From Theristus sp. LFF4_11 (Eukaryota; Nematoda; Chromadorea; Monhysterida; Xyalidae), in NCBI GenBank assembly GCA_030248135.1, contig JASANC010000333.1:1-64000 (forward strand): DNA of 64,000 bases, in the 5' to 3' direction. The translations under genes and the position numbers were made by a program. The notes under the pieces were generated by a model. It saw only the letters and a program-made list of their open reading frames with translations, searched no databases and had not been told where the DNA came from. The first letter of the stretch is position 1. Each line of letters begins with the position of its first letter. Shown piece by piece: positions 58,201-64,000 of the stretch.

Positions 58201-61200
58201 GCTCGACTCCTCGCCACTGCTCTCATCATCGTCATCGTCCTTTGCTGCTTCAGCGAACAGCTTCGCGAGCCAATCCTGTTCGGTTGTGGTGGTGGTGCTC
58301 TGCGCTGAGTTCGGTGCACCTGTTGCCTTTGCCTCACCATCGTTGTTGTTCTGTCTCTCATTCGCCGCCGACATCTCTGAGTCCGTGGTCGTGTCGGAGT
58401 TTGATTCGTCGCTGTCCGATTGCTCTTCGGAACTCGAGTCATTGTCCGAGTCTGGCGAATCGTCGTCGCTGTCGTCCGAGCCGGATGCCTGATTTGCAAG
58501 GCGACGCCGCTTGGTGGACGCTCCGTCGGAGGCTGATGATGAGCCACCGGTGGCGGTGGAGCCGACTGAAGATGCACAAAAATAGGCTGCACAAGTTTCT
58601 CAAGTTGTTGGAAAGCAACCAAACTGTGATGGTTCTCTGCCTTTCGGCCTGGCCAACATCAGACGCAGTGGAGGGGTGACCTCATCAGTGATGTGCCCTC
58701 TGGAATGCGCCGGAAAGCGGTGCCGATCAACAACAATGATCACCGGAGAAACGGCAATTCTAATGCTTTGAGAAGCAAAACAAAGCACCTCAGAAGCGAT
58801 TTAATGCTGTAAAGAAAATGCGCCATTCTGTAGGCTTTACAATGGAACACCTGCAGATAAAGCGCATTTCTTTAACAGCATTACAAGCATTTTTGTTTTT
58901 CTTTTTTCAAAATAAAGCGCTTTTTTCATAGCTTTTTTCAAAAAAAAGCAACAGCTTTTTTTCAGAGCATTTTTTCAGCTGCTGCGGTGAAAGCATTTTT
59001 GTGGTTAAACGCAGCTTTATTTTGGTAGAAAAGTTGCAACTCGACAGGTGAATGCAAGGATTTTTTTCCAACTTGTGCCTTGTTAGATATTATCATTGGA
59101 TGCTTGCCAATAATTCAGAAATAACCAGTGTCGCTCTCTGTGAACATCGTTTTGTTGCAGCTCTTTTTCTGTTGTTGCCCTTTCATTGATGATACTCTCA
59201 AGTTGCCACATCTTTGTAAAATTGGTTACCAGTAACTTTCTTTCCTCTGAGCTATTTTTTAGATACTTCATGTAGTTTTATGACCTAAGGACAAATCTGA
59301 CATAACCGAGGGCATTGGGTCTTATTTTTGGCTTTTGGTGGCCAGCAATTGCCAGCAAAGTTAGTGTGCAGCAAACCTTGGCAGACGACGGTCAAATGCA
59401 TGCAGAGAGCAGGTCAAATTTTGACTAAGTGTGGTATTTACAAAACAACGCAACACCGTGTATACAGGGTGCACCAGCACTATAAAAATGCTGCAAAAAG
59501 CGCCAAAAAATGCCCAAAAAAAGCTTCAGCTTTTTTTGATTTTATTGCTAAAGTAATGCTACCTACAAAAATGCTACTTTCTACCAAAATAAAGCTTAGA
59601 AAATTGCGCATTTTTGTTGCAGCATTACATTGCTTCTGAGGTGCATTGTTTTGCTTCTCAAAGCATTAGAATTGCCGTTTCTCCGGTGGATGACAAACAC
59701 CAACAGAGTGATTGGATTTCTAGCGGTAATAACAGCCAATCGGTCTGTTTCAAAAAGAATCAACAGATTCGACCAAAACTGTACAAAAACCTAATACCAA
59801 AATGAGTTTTTGGGAACGATTTGCACAGATTTCGAGCTCGATAAATAAGTATTCGTTTTCGAGGTATTTGAGCATTGGTTACTTTGCATTGACCTAATTT
59901 TTTATTCGCGAGTTTTGTTTATTTGTGCCAAGGGTTTTATTCTCCGTTTCCCATTCACCCTCACTCCTTCACCAACATTTTCGCTTTGCACTACCAACAA
60001 CGCCACCAAAGGCAGACGACGTCGTCGCCGTAGTCGATCCAAACAAATCCGCGTACACGTCACGACTGCTGTAGATGTTCTCGTGACTAACGGAGGGAAA
60101 GTGCTTGTCGATCAGCGACATGAACACCGCCCTGCAATGAGAAAAAACGGCGTGTTTTTGTTGCACAATTAACATTTTCGTCAGATATGGCAGATGCAAT
60201 CAAGTAATACACATTTTTGTTATTACATTTGAGTTATAGAAAGAATCGACTTCCATAAATTCCCTCCGGGTCAAAAGAAAATTCATAAGTCGATTACTTG
60301 CCTTAAATGTCCGCAAGAATTACAGCCGGTAATTTGAGCTGCTTTTGGTTTTCCACAAAATTATGACTGATTGCATTCAAAATATTGAAATGAACATGGA
60401 ACTGGACATGTTACTTTATGCCATGAACACGACGAAGAGTCGGCTCGACAGAATCCTACACAACAGAAACGCACTTGGCAGTGGAGACGAAGTCAGTCAA
60501 CTCTCCGGCACACTCATCGAGATGCTCCAATGTGCGCGCTTCACCGGTTGACTGTAGACCGATCACCACCGACTTGCCGTTCTTCAGGGCGTCACGTGCC
60601 AGTTTCACGCACGCAGACACCTGCCAGCCATACTGTTTGTTAATCAAGTAAAAAAACGTCTTCTGAGTTCCTGAAGATTTATGTTTTCATTTTTTTATTC
60701 TTCGTTTGTAAGCAAGCTTCAGGAACGAAGTCAATCAACACAAAAAGTCACAGAAACTACAACGACCAAAGTTGCATGCAATTATGAACACAATTATCGC
60801 CAACCTTCGCCCCGATGCAGAGATACTTGAAGAAGCGCTGATTAGCGCCCCAGAACTGCGCCCACATCGCCTTACGGCCGGCCTTGTCCAAGCGAACCAG
60901 GTCGGCGGCCAACGCAAACTGGCGACGCGCATCCAGCCACTGCAAGCACAAACAAGCTTTTGGAGTCACACGACTCGTTGATTGGTTGCATTTGAATTGA
61001 ACACTAATCATTGGTTGGTTGCAGCAACGCGGCCCGATGGGCCGAGAAACTCACACGATCGTGGCATTATAAAAGTTACTTTATTCGCATTACACAAAAA
61101 AAATTTGCAAGAGTTAACAAAAAACAGTTTGATATTTGCAAAGATGTCACGTTTGCAATATGCAACGGTAGAGTCTTGTTCGAATGTGACCCCCATTGAA

Positions 61201-63908
61201 ACGGTTTTACAAAGTGTGCAGCTTTAATTTTGCGTTTCATTTGAATGAAAAAACAAGCGAACAAAAGAGAAAGTTCGCCTGTTTGTCAGTGAACGCCTAG
61301 CTTCACAAATTCAAAGCTAGTGAGCTGATTGGATGCGTCGTGTTGGCCGCACCAACTGCAGCTGTTAATTCAAATAAACGCAATCAGCGAACTGCATATT
61401 CTGTGTGGACATATTCAAACGCCCGAAAATCAAGTTATTTGCTTTGAAAACGCCCGTTTGTCATGCACAAGCACCAGAATTTACAAAGTTCTAGTGTAGA
61501 TGCGGTGCACGACAATTGCACGTTCTGAACCAAATGACGTCATTTCAGTCCGATCGGTTCGACGAAACAAACTGTAGAATTCGCCAGTGTGTCTGTCATA
61601 AAAAATAAAAAACCAAGAGTCACCAGTTTCGCTGATGCGTCATAGACACGGACAAAGTCGTCGCTCAGACGGACTTGCTCCACGCGAAATGAGACGCCTT
61701 TGAACGACAGCTGTCGTGCGAGATACAAACCGCGTTGCTGTAACGAAACAAGAGGCACGAGTTCAAATGAAAGTTACAATAAAATGATGAAAACTCACAT
61801 CAAATCACACATGAAACAAGCTTCCAGTGCCAGAGCACAAGGAAAATGAACAGCTATGTTGATCAGTCTTCGTGCTCCTCTTAGGTCTTTTTTAATTTGC
61901 CCCTCTCAACCAAATCTCGAAGGTACCACACGTCGGTGGTTACAATGGAGCGGTGATGAATATTGAACATCTTATGGTCAATACTCTTGCTCTAAGTTAG
62001 GTGGGGGTGGGGAGAAATACAGAAACACTGCATCCAAAACCGTCACCTTCATGTCCATCGCGACCACCTCCATTGCGCCAACGCCCCGTCGCTCGACAGC
62101 GTTTATAAAATCAGAGAACTCGGCAAACGGCTGTCCGATGCCCCAGAGGCCGAGACGCGTCATGTAGGCCATGTTCTTGGGCTCTGCAAAATTCAGAACT
62201 GGCAGGTTTGTCGTCAATTCCGCACATTTCGCACAATTTTGTACAAATTCGCCCATACACGACCAACAAAACGGAAAGCTGTGATCTGTCTACAGGTGAT
62301 TGACCGCGTCATGGAAGTAGTGGATTCTCTAATCCTCGAAGCCACGTGGCAAGTTTCGGCCTGTTTTTTTTTCGGGCCATAGCGAATTTTGTTTAACAGG
62401 CCAGAGAAATCCGTTTTCAAGGCAACTGCTATCGTGGGATCCGTCAAAAGTGTCTTTTTTGTAACGAGTTATTCGATTTCTTGCCTCTTCCGTTTCCCGT
62501 TTTTACAATAAACGCTTTTGTAGTTCAGCACAGTCAGATCGTAACCCACAAAGCACGGCAAAGGCAGACGAGCACCGACCAGTGGCGCCAGTGGCACTTG
62601 CGTAGACGACACGGGCACGCGGCAGACAGCGCTGCAGCTCGAGCACTGCGGTGCCGGTCTTCGTGGGCTTGCCGCCAGCGGACGGCATCAGATTTTTCGC
62701 ACGGTGACACTCGTCGAACACGATCGCAAACAAAACACACGCCACAATTACTGGCTCATTGGTTAGAGGTTGGTTTAAAGAAATTGCGATGCTTTTTTGG
62801 ACCTTGAAACATTATCATTGAGGAGACCCCTTGTTGTTGAAATTGACTATTCTGTAAAGTTGTGGGCGCAATGTACACACAGCATAAAGGCTATTCCAGG
62901 CACCGTTGACCAGCTGCTGTGTGCGTTGAGGCGATCAGGTTCGTATCGCAAACGCATTTACAGCGTTGTTTTCTATATCAGCTTACACAAGAGACCATTT
63001 TCCAGTGCATCAAAACAGATTCACATCCGAAATCCGACCTTGTCAGCGAATCAGTTTCCGTGATGCTCGATCATCAAATTCCACTGGCAGTGACTGTTCG
63101 AACACCAGAAAATCACCAAAACCAACCACTCCATCGAACAGCGGCCCGCACCACTGCAGCAGCTGCTTCAGCCGGGTTCTGTATTTGCCGCGCGCTGCCC
63201 GTCGCTCGCCGATCAAACTTGAGTACGTCGCAAAGATCACGCCCCGCTTGACACCGCCGTTTTCTTTGCCGGAGATTTTCGAGTATTTGAACTGGACAGA
63301 AAAATGTCGTGTTCAAGTCAGCAGGAAGACAATTGGAAATAATCGCAATAGTGTTCATTGCGTACGTTATTTTGACCGGACGTTACGACCGAATTTGAGT
63401 GCCCGAACGTTTCACAATCATCCCAACGAAAACAAATGTAAGTAAATTCCAGGCCAAAAAGTAGTTTGAATACGCGAATTTCCTCGATTTGCACAAGCTG
63501 TTTTGTCACACAAGTTCAGAACGATTACAATCGACATGTTGTCAATGTGAATGTGACAATCGAACTATGCCATTTCCGTATAAACACGTCACCGACCCGC
63601 ATTTTTTCGGATCGGCCACCGGTAATAGAGATCCCAGCAAGCAGTCCAGTTTTCCGAAACCAAAACTCCGGATTGTAAGCCTGGTAACTTTGCACAATAA
63701 AATCAAATCACAGCGATTGAAAAACAGCCAACCTTATTCAACGGGTGCACTTTGATCTTTTTGGCGCCAATATCAGCGAGATCGCGTTCGGCGTCATATT
63801 TCAGATCGGACGACACGCTCAGCCAAATGGCGCGTTTCCGTGACATCAAGTAATTCTCGTAGATGATTGCTGCCAACACGCGGCCTTTACCAACGCCTGC
63901 GCCGTCGC
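52237..63908 (-). CDS. SBNO: Strawberry notch homologue (SBNO), 5' end beyond the window
   Basis: SBNO proteins are SF2 helicase-like nuclear regulators in Notch and EGFR signalling. Exons read right to left: 63908-63733 (Walker [23 protein letters not shown]), 63291-63127 ([14 protein letters not shown]), about 62745-62580 (DECH box [17 protein letters not shown]), 62183-62047 ([15 protein letters not shown]), 61737-61624, 60939-60805, 60620-60475 ([17 protein letters not shown]), 60131-60005, 58565-58188 and 57906-57758 (acidic Ser-rich, [17 protein letters not shown]), 57329-57134 (Lys-rich), 56897-56734 ([15 protein letters not shown]), 56202-56071 (MTGRRGRVV), 55903-55768 ([17 protein letters not shown]), 55413-55130 ([20 protein letters not shown]), 54824-54706, 54604-54505, 54101-53920, 53662-53472, 53196-53041, 52601-52511, 52316-52237. 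Phases fit wherever checked; the acceptor of the DECH exon is not canonical by eye. The helicase motifs are intact. Confidence 0.93.
58741..59688. mobile_element. 948-bp TIR element in an SBNO intron
   Basis: Inverted ends of about 70 bp, the first 43 identical: CACCGGAGAAACGGCAATTC... at 58741 and its mirror ending ...TTTCTCCGGTG at 59688. The interior is AT-rich with repeated AAAGCA/TGCTTT words. No transposase. Only a 3-bp GAT is shared by the flanks, so the superfamily is not assigned. Confidence 0.75.
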
Positions 63909-64000
63909 CTGAAGCAACGCGTTTTATTTGCTTTTAAAAAAGGCGAAAATTGGCATAAACACGCTGATTGGTTGGTTGCTACGTTGAAAAAGACCCATTG

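Overview
The window is nuclear DNA from an intron-rich animal. The coding exons recovered here belong to conserved animal families: FERRY subunit 4, PRMT5, PEX10, mitochondrial TrpRS, HAT1, a UDP-glycosyltransferase, COMMD3, PAM16 and Strawberry notch. They are separated by GT-AG introns of about 60 bp to several kb. Nothing fixes the phylum; an invertebrate is the most likely source. Exon boundaries were assigned by eye from splice motifs, reading phase and remembered family sequence, so single boundaries may be off by a few bases.

Left part (1-20.6 kb). Exons of a FERRY4 (C12orf4) homologue lie on the + strand. A small minus-strand gene of an unrecognised family is nested in its intron, and a paralogue of that small gene lies downstream at 6.9-7.3 kb. 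From 8 to 20 kb the DNA is repeat-dominated: C/G-homopolymer MITEs, foldback elements, tandem arrays, SINE pieces, and a frameshifted SMC1 relic.

Middle part (20.6-35 kb, + strand). This holds a divergent PRMT5-like gene whose SAM-binding motif looks lost, an unrecognised gene at about 27.7-29.2 kb, PEX10 (peroxisomal RING ubiquitin ligase), and WARS2 (mitochondrial tryptophanyl-tRNA synthetase) with one apparent frameshift.

Right part (35-64 kb). HAT1 is on the minus strand with two MITEs in its introns. A gene-poor gap follows, holding a complete SINE. Then come a seven-exon UGT on +, and COMMD3, PAM16 and the 3' two thirds of Strawberry notch on -. Strawberry notch runs off the right edge.

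The neighbours are housekeeping genes of unrelated pathways (endosomal transport, arginine methylation, peroxisome import, mitochondrial translation and import, histone acetylation, transcription), so no operon-like logic is seen. The strongest common theme is non-autonomous DNA transposons. At least four elements (three families) have perfect 8-bp target duplications and three more (two families) have 7-of-8 matches, which points to the hAT superfamily. Many carry long C or G runs, one is nested in another, and one sits exactly at a HAT1 splice donor.
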